A stretch of 64,000 nt of DNA, from contig NZ_CP083582.1 of assembly GCF_020091585.1 (NCBI RefSeq), forward strand, positions 2,356,001 through 2,420,000, given 5' to 3'. Below are positions 56,256 to 64,000 of the stretch, piece by piece (position 1 is the stretch's first letter; each line of letters opens with the position of its first letter). Origin of the DNA: Kovacikia minuta CCNUW1 (lineage in GTDB: Bacteria; Cyanobacteriota; Cyanobacteriia; Leptolyngbyales; Leptolyngbyaceae). A program made the translations under genes and the position numbers. Below the pieces are notes generated by a model. The model was not told where the DNA came from. It made no database searches and saw nothing but the letters and a program-made list of their open reading frames with translations.

Positions 56256-57728
56256 ATGACTCTCCCGATTCGCAATGTTGCCATCATTGCCCACGTTGAC
56301 CACGGCAAAACCACACTCGTCGATGCACTGCTTAAGCAAGCGGGTACATTTCGTGAAGGGGAGGACGTGCCAGATTGTGTGATGGACTCCAACGATCTGG
56401 AACGGGAACGGGGAATTACAATCCTGGCAAAAAATACAGCAGTTCACTATAAAGACACGCTGATCAACATTGTTGATACCCCCGGTCACGCCGACTTTGG
56501 CGGTGAGGTAGAGCGGGTGTTGGGAATGGTTGATGGCTGCCTGCTGATTGTGGATGCGAACGAAGGTCCCATGCCCCAGACGCGCTTTGTGCTGAAAAAA
56601 GCTCTGGAAAAAGGACTGCGCCCGATTGTCCTGGTTAACAAAATTGACCGTCCCCAGGCAGATCCCCACGGTGCGATCGACAAAGTGCTGGATTTGTTTT
56701 TGGAATTGGGGGCAGATGACGACCAGTGCGAGTTTCCCTATCTGTTTGCCTCTGGCTTGGCAGGCTATGCAATCTCGCACCTGGAAGAGGAACCGGTTGA
56801 CATGAAGCCTCTGTTCGATGCATTTCTACACCATGTTCCGCCCCCAGTCGGCAACCCAGACAAACCTCTTCAACTGCAAGTTACCACGCTCGACTACTCC
56901 GATTACCTGGGGCGGATTGTGATTGGCAAAATTCACAACGGTATAATTCGGGTCGGGCAACAGGCAGCGTTGATTACTGAAAGTGGGGCAATCACTAAAG
57001 CCAAAATCAGTAAGCTGATGGGCTTTGATGGACTAAAACGGATTGATATTGAGCAGGCTTCGGCGGGCAATATTGTTGCGGTTGCTGGGTTTGCCGATGC
57101 TAACATTGGCGAAACCATCACCGATCCCGAAAATCCCCAGGCGTTGCCGTTGATTAAAGTCGATGAGCCAACCTTGCAAATGACCTTTTCGGTAAATGAT
57201 TCACCCTTTGCAGGGCAGGAAGGGAAGCTGGTAACCTCGCGGCAGGTCCGCGATCGCCTTTTCCGCGAATTAGAAACCAATGTTGCCCTGCGGGTTGAAG
57301 AAACTGACTCCCCCGACAAATTCCTGGTATCGGGTCGGGGAGAACTCCACCTGGGGATTTTGATCGAAACGATGCGTCGGGAAGGCTATGAATTTCAGGT
57401 TTCCCAACCCCAGGTGATTTACCGCGAGGTGAATGGACAACCCTGCGAACCCTATGAAACGTTAGTGCTAGATGTTCCTGAAGAGGGCGTTGGCAGTTGT
57501 ATTGAACGCCTGGGGCAGCGTAAGGGTGAAATGCAGGATATGCAGGTGGGAGCCAACGGACGCACCCAACTTGAATTTGTGATTCCAGCACGGGGGTTAA
57601 TTGGCTTCCGGGGCGAGTTCATGCGCCTGACGCGAGGCAATGGCATTATGAACCATAGCTTCCTCGATTACCGTGCGATTTCTGGCGAAATTGAAGCCCG
57701 TCGGAATGGAGTTCTAATTTCCTTGTGA
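56256..57728 (+). CDS. typA: TypA/BipA ribosome-binding GTPase, N-terminal part (frameshifted)
   Basis: A 490-residue open part of TypA. GTPase motifs: [15 protein letters not shown] (G1), RGITI (G2), [16 protein letters not shown] (G3) and NKIDRPQ (G4). Domains II and III and the start of the C-terminal domain follow. The frame ends [10 protein letters not shown] then stop. Removing G57725 gives ...[21 protein letters not shown], continuing to 58053 as one 598-residue TypA, the usual length. TypA is a translation factor for stress and cold growth that binds the 70S ribosome through that missing C-terminus. The broken form would lack about 108 residues. Confidence 0.93.
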   Translation: MTLPIRNVAIIAHVDHGKTTLVDALLKQAGTFREGEDVPDCVMDSNDLERERGITILAKNTAVHYKDTLINIVDTPGHADFGGEVERVLGMVDGCLLIVDANEGPMPQTRFVLKKALEKGLRPIVLVNKIDRPQADPHGAIDKVLDLFLELGADDDQCEFPYLFASGLAGYAISHLEEEPVDMKPLFDAFLHHVPPPVGNPDKPLQLQVTTLDYSDYLGRIVIGKIHNGIIRVGQQAALITESGAITKAKISKLMGFDGLKRIDIEQASAGNIVAVAGFADANIGETITDPENPQALPLIKVDEPTLQMTFSVNDSPFAGQEGKLVTSRQVRDRLFRELETNVALRVEETDSPDKFLVSGRGELHLGILIETMRREGYEFQVSQPQVIYREVNGQPCEPYETLVLDVPEEGVGSCIERLGQRKGEMQDMQVGANGRTQLEFVIPARGLIGFRGEFMRLTRGNGIMNHSFLDYRAISGEIEARRNGVLISL

Positions 57729-58053
57729 AGAAGGAAACGCTACTTTCTACGCGCTGAAAAATGCCGAAGATCGAGGTGTATTCTTTATTACTCCGGGCGT
57801 TAAGGTCTACAAAGGCATGATTGTTGGCGAACACAACCGACCTCAGGATCTTGAACTGAACGTTTGCAAAACCAAGCAATTGACTAACCACCGGGCTTCC
57901 GGTGGGGATGAGTTGGTACAACTCCAGGCACCCGTTGAAATGAGCCTGGAACGGGCACTAGAATACATCGGTTCTGACGAACTGGTGGAGGTTACTCCGA
58001 AATCGATTCGTTTGCGTAAGGTAGCAAAAGAGAAGAAGCTAGCAAAGCGATAA
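57727..58053 (+). pseudogene. typA: TypA C-terminal part, in another frame
   Basis: From 57727 this frame reads [20 protein letters not shown] and continues to KEKKLAKR, the usual TypA C-terminal domain (ribosome-binding). An ATG at 57817 (MIVGEHNRPQDLELN) could be used, but it lies in the middle of a conserved domain. It is best seen as the rest of typA displaced by one base, not a separate gene. Confidence 0.88.
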
Positions 58054-58115
58054 TTATCCAAGCCTGGGTCGTAGGTGGTGGGGATAAAACCTGCCACCTA
58101 CGACCTATTTTCCAT

Positions 58116-59315
58116 TTACGCATGGGAAAAATCCCGTCCCGCATTCCTTGCTGGATCGAATCCTTCATTACGAACACGACGGCGGAGATCGCCTGCATCC
58201 GTTGAGGCACGAACCGCATCATCCGGACTGATTTTACCCAGCAGAACCAGATCGCAAAGTGCCTGATTCATAACCTGCATCCCTTCGTTGGTATCGGTTT
58301 CCATCAGTTGGAACGCCTCGCCTTCTTCACCCTTAAGCAGATAATCCTGCATTGCGGGGGTATTAATCAGCACTTCGTGGGCAGCTGTGCGGCGACCATC
58401 TGTAGTGGGGATCAAAACCTGAGCAATGATAGCAATCAGCGATTCCGTAATTTGCACCCGCATTGCGGGTTGTTCATCCGGGTTGTAGATGTTGAGCAGA
58501 CGATTAACGGCATTGATTGCATTACGTGTGTGCAGAGTTCCCAAAACCAGGTGTCCGGTTTGGGAGGCTTTGAGGGCGGTTTCGACGGTGATGCGATCGC
58601 GCATTTCCCCAATCAGAATCACATCCGGATCTTCCCGCAAGACTGCCCGCAATGCATTACGGAATTCGTGGGTATGCAGACCCACCTCCCGCTGGCTGAC
58701 CAGACACTTGATTGAAGAGTGGACGTACTCAATTGGGTCTTCAATCGTTACCACATGTCTGGCAGTCACCTCGTTCATATGTCGAATCATGGCAGCCAGG
58801 GTGGTGGACTTACCAGACCCCGTTGGCCCTGTGACTAGAATTAAGCCCTGGGGTTGGGTGGCGAGATGTTTCAACACAGGTGGTAAGCCTAACCCGTCAA
58901 TGGTAGGCACTTCCAGGGAGATCAGCCGCAGCACGATCGCCCCACCCCGGAGCGTATCAAAGCAGTTTACCCGGCAGCGCAGAAAGCCCGGATAGAAAAT
59001 TGCGGTATCCAGTTCCCGATCGTTTGCAAATGCAGCCCGCTGTTGGGGGGTAAGGATCTCAGCCAGGTACTGCTCAAAAAGTTCAGGCGTGACAACTACC
59101 TGATCTCTCGGCTGCATCATTTGGCCCCGGATGCGGAATCTGGGTGCCTCTCCTACCCGGATATGAATATCAGATGCCTGACGGGAATGGGCATCTCTGA
59201 CCATCTGTTCAATAGTGCTAGCCGGTTTCGTCTGTACCTGCATGGGAGTTGGAGCAGGGGGCGGTGGTGGCGTCACAGGTGAATGATCCTGGGGTCGAGG
59301 TGCTGAACCGTTCAT
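58116..59315 (-). CDS. pilT: Twitching-motility ATPase PilT
   Basis: A 399-residue retraction ATPase of type IV pili. After a Pro-rich lead (residues 1-40) comes ASDIHIRVGEAPRFRIRGQM, Walker A GPTGSGKSTTLAAMI, Asp box EDPIEYVHSSI, Walker B DPDVILIGEMRD and His box GHLVLGTLHTRNAINAVNRL. The family powers pilus retraction for motility, phototaxis and DNA uptake. pilB and pilC are not adjacent here, although they often flank pilT in other cyanobacteria. The long Pro-rich N-terminus is slightly unusual. Confidence 0.95.
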   Translation of the reverse strand: MNGSAPRPQDHSPVTPPPPPAPTPMQVQTKPASTIEQMVRDAHSRQASDIHIRVGEAPRFRIRGQMMQPRDQVVVTPELFEQYLAEILTPQQRAAFANDRELDTAIFYPGFLRCRVNCFDTLRGGAIVLRLISLEVPTIDGLGLPPVLKHLATQPQGLILVTGPTGSGKSTTLAAMIRHMNEVTARHVVTIEDPIEYVHSSIKCLVSQREVGLHTHEFRNALRAVLREDPDVILIGEMRDRITVETALKASQTGHLVLGTLHTRNAINAVNRLLNIYNPDEQPAMRVQITESLIAIIAQVLIPTTDGRRTAAHEVLINTPAMQDYLLKGEEGEAFQLMETDTNEGMQVMNQALCDLVLLGKISPDDAVRASTDAGDLRRRVRNEGFDPARNAGRDFSHA

Positions 59316-59694
59316 AGGTATCTCTCGTGTATTTTTCTGTCGGACAAGTTCATCAAACTGAAGCCGAGTCGTTCAACGGGTGGGGCTGTGGGTAGACTAA
59401 TCAGAGGGAAGCGGTCAACCTTTTGAATAGAATGAACAGGGCATAATCCCCATAAATCTAGCGATACTTCTCAACAAATATCCACTCATTGTATAAGGTA
59501 AGCCTGGAGTAAACAGGTTTTTTAGAATTCTTGTCACTGAAATTCAGCCATTTTCAAAAAGCTGGAATGACAATCGGTATCAAAGCATTTGTTCAAGGGT
59601 TTGCTAGTAACACCAGGATTACGGTCAGTGGAAAAGATAGCTTAATTGTCAGCGTTGCTCAATCGAATTAGATGCACCAAAAGACCAATTTCTT
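59316..59694. other. Gene-free stretch between pilT and DUF58 gene
   Basis: Divergent promoters of pilT and the DUF58 gene should lie here. Nothing recognised. No coding frame supported. Confidence 0.4.
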
Positions 59695-60891
59695 ATGATT
59701 AAAGCTCAAAAAATTGCCGATTGGCTAGAGTCTCACTGGATTGCCCCGGCTTATATTGGATGCTTATTAAGCGGTTTATTCCTATTTTTCTTTGTTGCAG
59801 CCAGCAATACAATGGCTGGTTGGCTCTATGTTATTAGCGGAATTGGACTGGCGCTGTTGGCGATCGCAGCCATCCTTCCTGAGCGTATACTACGCAACAT
59901 TGATATTCGCCGCAACCCCATCACTCCCGTCAGTGCGGGTGATCTGTTAACGATTGAGCTGGTGTTGAAGAACACCAGTAATCAGTCTAAAACATTGATT
60001 CAGGTTCAGGATCTCCTGCCCTACGTCCTGAGTCAACCCGTTACTGAGGCAATTGAAACGATCGCTCCCCACGGCACTTATGTGTGGAACTATTCCTTAC
60101 CGACCCAGCGACGGGGGATTTATCGCTGGCAAAGCGTCCAGTTAAGAACCGCTGCCCCTTTAGGTTTGTTTTGGTGCCAGCGTTCCCGATTGGTGAAGGC
60201 GATCGCGGTCGTCTACCCCACGGTTCTGCCGCTGACCCAATGCCCTTTAATCGATGAAATGGGTCGAGATAGGAGCTTGCAGTTTAACAGCGATCGTAGT
60301 GCCCAGTCTGCAACCGAAGGCATCACCCGCTCTCTCCGTCCTTACCGTTGGGGCGACCCAACCCGTCTTGTCCACTGGCGCACGAGTGCCCGCTATAGCG
60401 AACTGCGCGTTCGAGAGTTGGAAGTCCTGACCGGGGGGCAGGAACTTGTTATCTGTCTGGATAGTGCCCTCGCCTGGGAGGTATCCGATCCTTCCCGTTC
60501 CTTTTCAGAAGTCTTTGAACAGGCTGTAACGACTGCCAGCTCCCTCTACTTCTATGCGCGTCACCGCAACCTGAACGTTAAACTATGGACTGCGGGGACA
60601 GGGCTAGTTCAGGGTAACCGGAATGTGCTGGAAGCTCTGGCGGGTGTCGAACCCAAAGAAGACCACCATTCCGGATCGCTGCCATCTCTTCCCCTCATTT
60701 GGCTGACCCAAACACCTGTTGGCTTAAGCACCCTTCCCCCTGGCAGCCGATGGGTGCTCTGGAAATCCTCCGAATTCTCTGGGCGTCAGGCGGAAACAGA
60801 AATCGTCTCGGAAGTTCATAGCAACCCCGGCATCGTTATTCAACCCGATCGACCTTTGCAATTGCAATTACAGGGAATGCTGAAGCGGTAA
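59695..60891 (+). CDS. DUF58 domain membrane protein
   Basis: A 398-residue protein. Two membrane spans come first (about residues 16-37 and 42-62: IGCLLSGLFLFFFVAAS, LYVISGIGLALLAIAAIL), then a beta-rich region (75-150) and the DUF58 core with YRWGDPTRLVHWRTSARYSE, an RP-region and ALAGVEPKED. DUF58 proteins have a von Willebrand-like C-terminal fold and often sit beside MoxR ATPases; no MoxR gene is present here. Function unknown. Confidence 0.88.
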   Translation: MIKAQKIADWLESHWIAPAYIGCLLSGLFLFFFVAASNTMAGWLYVISGIGLALLAIAAILPERILRNIDIRRNPITPVSAGDLLTIELVLKNTSNQSKTLIQVQDLLPYVLSQPVTEAIETIAPHGTYVWNYSLPTQRRGIYRWQSVQLRTAAPLGLFWCQRSRLVKAIAVVYPTVLPLTQCPLIDEMGRDRSLQFNSDRSAQSATEGITRSLRPYRWGDPTRLVHWRTSARYSELRVRELEVLTGGQELVICLDSALAWEVSDPSRSFSEVFEQAVTTASSLYFYARHRNLNVKLWTAGTGLVQGNRNVLEALAGVEPKEDHHSGSLPSLPLIWLTQTPVGLSTLPPGSRWVLWKSSEFSGRQAETEIVSEVHSNPGIVIQPDRPLQLQLQGMLKR

Positions 60892-61003
60892 TAGATAAGA
60901 GAGTTTTAAGTTTTAAGTTTTGAATGTTAAGTAAGGAGTGAGGGGTGAGAGGTGAGAGAGATGGGGGAGATGGGGAGGGAGAGGAATATTCTTTATTCTT
61001 TCC

Positions 61004-61060
61004 CTGGAACCTGGAACCTGGAACCTGGAACCTGACACCTTTTATCCTTTATCCTTTCCC
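61004..61060. repeat. Heptamer repeat (CTGGAAC)x4 and CCTTTATC run
   Basis: Four units CTGGAAC at 61004-61031 followed by TTTTATCCTTTATCC. A clear heptamer tandem repeat in the spacer before the DUF309 gene. Confidence 0.8.
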
Positions 61061-61084
61061 TACCCCCTACCCCCTATCCTCTCT

Positions 61085-61525
61085 ATGGAATCCCTTCCTC
61101 CAGAGTTTTGGCAAGCTGTAAACCAGTTTAATCAGCGGCAGTTTTATGCCTGCCATGATACGTTGGAGGCACTTTGGATGGAAGCAGGGGAGCCAGATAA
61201 AAAGTTTTACCAGGGCATTTTACAGGTTGCTGTAGCGCTCCATCATTTGGGCAACCAGAATTGGCGGGGAGCGGTAATTTTACTGGGTGAGGGGATGAAT
61301 CGTTTGCGAGATTATCAGCCTACTTATGGGAATATCGATGTCGAAGCGTTTCTTAGCCAGACTGCCAGACTGCTCAAAATTCTTCAACAGGGTGGGCCGG
61401 AGCAGGTCTCCACGGTGGTGGAGCAACTTGATGGTGAGGCAAATGAGCCACAGTCACAGCCAATTATTGATGGGGCGATCGCTTTTCCAACCCTGCAACA
61501 GATCTCTCTTCCCTGTGATTCCTAA
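61085..61525 (+). CDS. DUF309 domain protein
   Basis: A 146-residue helical protein. The signature HDTLEALWMEAGEPDKKFYQ then GILQVAVALHHLGNQNWRGA matches DUF309 (HxxxExxW and following FYQG motif). The family is small and of unknown function, common in cyanobacteria and plastids. No signal peptide. An in-frame earlier start is not available. Downstream is the lpt cluster after 188 bases. Confidence 0.88.
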   Translation: MESLPPEFWQAVNQFNQRQFYACHDTLEALWMEAGEPDKKFYQGILQVAVALHHLGNQNWRGAVILLGEGMNRLRDYQPTYGNIDVEAFLSQTARLLKILQQGGPEQVSTVVEQLDGEANEPQSQPIIDGAIAFPTLQQISLPCDS

Positions 61526-61713
61526 TCCTCTTCCCTTTTCCTTGCCTTGAAACTTCCTGAAAGGAGCATTAGTCATTACTTATGATGAAATGATTGATAC
61601 CTAATTTATTCTTGTTAAGGCATGAAAATTCATTACTCCCAGAAATTGGTAGGTTACTCCCAAAAATTTCTGGCTTAGGCATATTTAATCTCTAGATCCC
61701 AAGTCTTCGCTCA

Positions 61714-62292
61714 ATGATGTCTCCTTACCGACGGTTTCGCCTTTCCTTAAGTGACCCAAAATTTGCCGGGATTGCTTCTATAACCCCAGCACGGGTTTTT
61801 GGCATACTGGCACTGTCAATTCTCTTACTTGACAGTGTGAATAGCCTCTTTCCAGTTGAACAGTCCGCTAGGGCGCAGACAACCACTCAGCCGCTGCAAA
61901 ATCGGGCAATGACTTTGTATTCCGATGTTCAGGAAGCCAATGCGAAGACAGGGGTTGTTACTGCTCGTGGTAATGTTCAGATTAACTATCCGGCACGCCA
62001 AATTCAGGCAACGGCTGCCCAGGCTCAGTACTACAGCCGCGAACGTCGTATCGTTTTAAGTGGAAATGTTTACGTTCTGCAACAGGGGAATAGCATGCGG
62101 GGTGAGACAATCACCTATCTAATTGATGAAGGACGCTTTGTTGCGCTTCCTGCCCCTACCAAACAGGTTGAATCTACTTACCTTGTTCCAGAATCATCAC
62201 CCTCCCCAACGCCAACGGCTACCCAATCCCCTCTCATCATCGAACCAGAATTTACACCTTCTGATTCTGAAGCACCGTCTAATTCACCTTGA
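61714..62292 (+). CDS. lptA: LptA/OstA-like LPS-transport protein
   Basis: A 192-residue protein. A hydrophobic segment (ARVFGILALSILLLDSVNS, about 28-46) acts as signal or anchor; ARAQ follows. The beta-jellyroll part has LYSDVQEANAKTGVVTARGN, VQINYPARQIQATAAQAQYY and GNVYVLQQGNSMRGETITYL, typical of LptA/OstA. It would bridge the periplasm to carry LPS outward. C-terminus is a Pro/Ser/Thr-rich tail. lptB and an LptF/G gene follow, so this is an Lpt module. Confidence 0.88.
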   Translation: MMSPYRRFRLSLSDPKFAGIASITPARVFGILALSILLLDSVNSLFPVEQSARAQTTTQPLQNRAMTLYSDVQEANAKTGVVTARGNVQINYPARQIQATAAQAQYYSRERRIVLSGNVYVLQQGNSMRGETITYLIDEGRFVALPAPTKQVESTYLVPESSPSPTPTATQSPLIIEPEFTPSDSEAPSNSP

Positions 62293-62402
62293 TAAGTTCC
62301 TTCCAAGCCAACACTAACTGCACCGGGTCAACGCTGACATATCTGTCTTTGATAAGATGATTCAGTTCTGTTTGTTAAAGTAGCGCAACCAGGAGCGGAC
62401 TT

Positions 62403-63131
62403 TTGAAGATTGTGCTGGAAAACGTTCATAAGTCCTATGGTCAGCGGGCAGTGGTGAGTCGGGTTAGCCTGTCTGTCTCTCAGGGAGAAGTGGTTGGCTT
62501 ACTGGGGCCAAATGGGGCTGGCAAAACAACCACCTTTTATATGGCCACAGGCTTAGAGAAGCCCAACCAGGGAAAAGTTTGTCTCAATGATGTGGAAATC
62601 ACTTCAATGCCGATTCATAAACGGGCACGGTTAGGAATCGGCTACCTCGCACAGGAAGCCAGTGTTTTCCGCCATTTGACTGTGCGAGAAAATATTCTTC
62701 TGGTTATGGAGCAAACAAATATTCCCCGACGAGAGTGGAACGATCGCATCGCTGACCTATTGAATGAATTCCATCTAGAGAAGGTCGCCCACACCTTGGG
62801 CATCCGTATTTCTGGAGGCGAACGACGGCGGACTGAGTTAGCTCGATCGCTGGCAGCAGGACGGGATGGTCCCAAATTTTTGTTGCTGGATGAACCGTTT
62901 GCTGGAGTAGACCCGATCGCCGTCGCCGAAATTCAACAGATTATTGCTCGTCTGCGCGCGCGTCAAATTGGCATTCTGATTACGGATCATAATGTTCGTG
63001 AAACCCTGGCAATCACCGATCGGGCTTACATCATGCGAGATGGTCAAATCCTTGCATCGGGCACCGCTGAGGAACTTTACAGCAACCCCCTGGTCCGACA
63101 GTATTACCTGGGCGATAATTTTCAGCCTTAA
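62403..63131 (+). CDS. lptB: LPS export ABC transporter ATP-binding protein LptB
   Basis: TTG 62403 with AGGAG upstream starts a 242-residue ATPase. Walker A GPNGAGKTTTFYM, signature ISGGERRRTELARSLA, Walker B FLLLDEPFAGVDP and the His-loop TDHNVRETL. It provides energy for LptF/G to extract LPS. The neighbours on the same strand are lptA and LptF/G, so the assignment is firm. No ATG is available near the conserved MKIVLENVHKSYG start. Confidence 0.95.
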   Translation: MKIVLENVHKSYGQRAVVSRVSLSVSQGEVVGLLGPNGAGKTTTFYMATGLEKPNQGKVCLNDVEITSMPIHKRARLGIGYLAQEASVFRHLTVRENILLVMEQTNIPRREWNDRIADLLNEFHLEKVAHTLGIRISGGERRRTELARSLAAGRDGPKFLLLDEPFAGVDPIAVAEIQQIIARLRARQIGILITDHNVRETLAITDRAYIMRDGQILASGTAEELYSNPLVRQYYLGDNFQP

Positions 63132-63159
63132 GGTCGGTGGTCGGTGGTCGGTGGTCGGT
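63132..63159. repeat. Heptamer repeat (GGTCGGT)x4
   Basis: Four exact units of GGTCGGT right after the lptB stop codon. Confidence 0.85.
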
Positions 63160-63319
63160 GTCAGGGAAAAGATAAGGGATAAGGAATAAAGGATCAAGAA
63201 TAAAAAGTATTTCTTTAGCCTTTCATCCCCCATCCCCCATCCTTCATCCCTACTCCCCACTCCCCATTTCAGAACTCAAAATTCTTGATTCTCAATTCTT
63301 AATTCTCCCCCTCCTCCCT

Positions 63320-64000
63320 ATGTCCTCAAGCTTCCCCACGGCCAATAAGCCTCCGTTCAACCCCTTTGGCTGGTTAATAGCGGGTATTCCAGTGATGGAT
63401 CGGTACATTATTGGGGAACTCATTCCGCCTTTTATCTTTGGGGTCGGGGCTTTTTCGTCGATCGGCGTGGCGATCGGGGTTTTATTTGATTTGGTGCGCA
63501 AAATCACGGAGGCAGGATTACCGCTAACGCTGGCGCTGGAAGTCTTTTTTCTGAAACTGCCCTATTTCATCAGTTTGGCGTTTCCCATGTCCATGCTGCT
63601 GGCATGTCTGATCGTGTACAGCCGCCTTTCGAGTGACAGCGAATTGATCGCCCTGCGGAGTTGTGGGGTCAGTATCTATCGGTTGGTTCTGCCTGCGGTT
63701 CTGCTGGGCCTGATTATGACTGGAATTACCTTCGTCTTTAATGAAGCGGTTGTTCCGGCAGCAAATCGGCGGGCAACAATAACCCTGAATCGTGCCCTTA
63801 AGGGTAATGAACCCAGTTTTCGGGAGAAAAATATTCTTTATCAAGAATTTCGCAAGGAAACGACACCTTCGGGAGAGCGGGAAAATGTCCTTTCCAGAAT
63901 CTTCTATGCCAGGGAGTTTAATGGCAAGGAAATGAAGGGACTGAACATCCTGGACTTTTCCCAAAATGGGCTGAACCAGATCGTGGTTGCCGAAACTGCA
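63320..64000 (+). CDS. LptF/LptG family LPS permease (partial)
   Basis: ATG 63320 opens a frame that runs off the window (227 codons seen). The N-terminus carries MDRYIIGELIPPFIFGVGAF and a further span (IALV-type helices: LPYFISLAFPMSMLLACLIV, YRLVLPAVLLGLIMTGITF), then a periplasmic region with FREKNILYQEFRKETTPSG, the usual layout of LptF/LptG (YjgP/YjgQ). It would form the membrane channel for LptB. Cyanobacteria often have a single LptF/G-type gene. The C-terminal half is outside the window; an alternative start at Met28 (63401) is possible. Confidence 0.93.
   Translation, partial: MSSSFPTANKPPFNPFGWLIAGIPVMDRYIIGELIPPFIFGVGAFSSIGVAIGVLFDLVRKITEAGLPLTLALEVFFLKLPYFISLAFPMSMLLACLIVYSRLSSDSELIALRSCGVSIYRLVLPAVLLGLIMTGITFVFNEAVVPAANRRATITLNRALKGNEPSFREKNILYQEFRKETTPSGERENVLSRIFYAREFNGKEMKGLNILDFSQNGLNQIVVAETA

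Overview
The window is cyanobacterial chromosome. Markers include HIP1-type GCGATCGC octamers throughout, a ferrochelatase carrying a C-terminal chlorophyll-binding-like helix, the alkane cluster ado-aar-accA-SDR-folE, a PII phosphatase (pphA) next to an ABC1 kinase, an iron-uptake porin with an SLH domain, an rbp-rpsU pair, pilT, and many small proteins typical of cyanobacteria. Heptanucleotide tandem repeats and several hairpin repeat families suggest a filamentous, Leptolyngbya-like species, but the genus cannot be fixed from the sequence. No rRNA, tRNA or CRISPR array was seen.

Layout. 0-11 kb: conserved small protein, ABC1 kinase, pphA, AI-2E-type permease, yajQ, secreted proteins, an alpha/beta hydrolase, nadA and a 52-residue membrane peptide. 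11-17 kb: DUF4126 protein, Nudix protein with an NrtR-like tail, a frameshifted secreted protein with Thr-Pro repeats, an iron-uptake porin and a divergent ExbB-type channel. 18-25 kb: a very large hybrid sensor kinase, split by one base, that begins with a signal-less UrtA-like binding domain, followed by a REC-GGDEF protein. 25-35 kb: exported pterin dehydratase, STAS protein, carA, trpD, csbD, then folE-SDR-accA-aar-ado on the minus strand. 35-50 kb: ABC permease, small proteins, hemH, integrase, COP23-type protein with two trypsin-like proteases, an IS110 copy, cutA, galE, gshB and grxC. 50.8-54.7 kb: a cluster of three double-glycine-leader peptides and a C39-peptidase ABC exporter, the best candidate for a poorly described system. 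55-64 kb: rbp, rpsU, typA (frameshifted), pilT, DUF58, DUF309 and the start of an lptA-lptB-lptF/G cluster.

How the parts work together. The ado-aar-accA genes link fatty-acid supply to alkane synthesis. gshB and grxC form a glutathione module. The lpt genes build the LPS export bridge. In the peptide cluster, near-identical leaders should all be read by the single C39 peptidase, which would cut after Gly-Gly and export Tyr/Gly/His/Arg-rich cores; no modifying enzyme lies nearby.

Three conserved reading frames (the sensor kinase, typA and the Thr-Pro secreted protein) are each broken by a single extra base, and in each case removing one base restores the full frame. This could be sequence error or recent decay. 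Three MITE-like repeat families with terminal inverted repeats occur in several copies. One copy is nested inside another, and one is split by the IS110 element.
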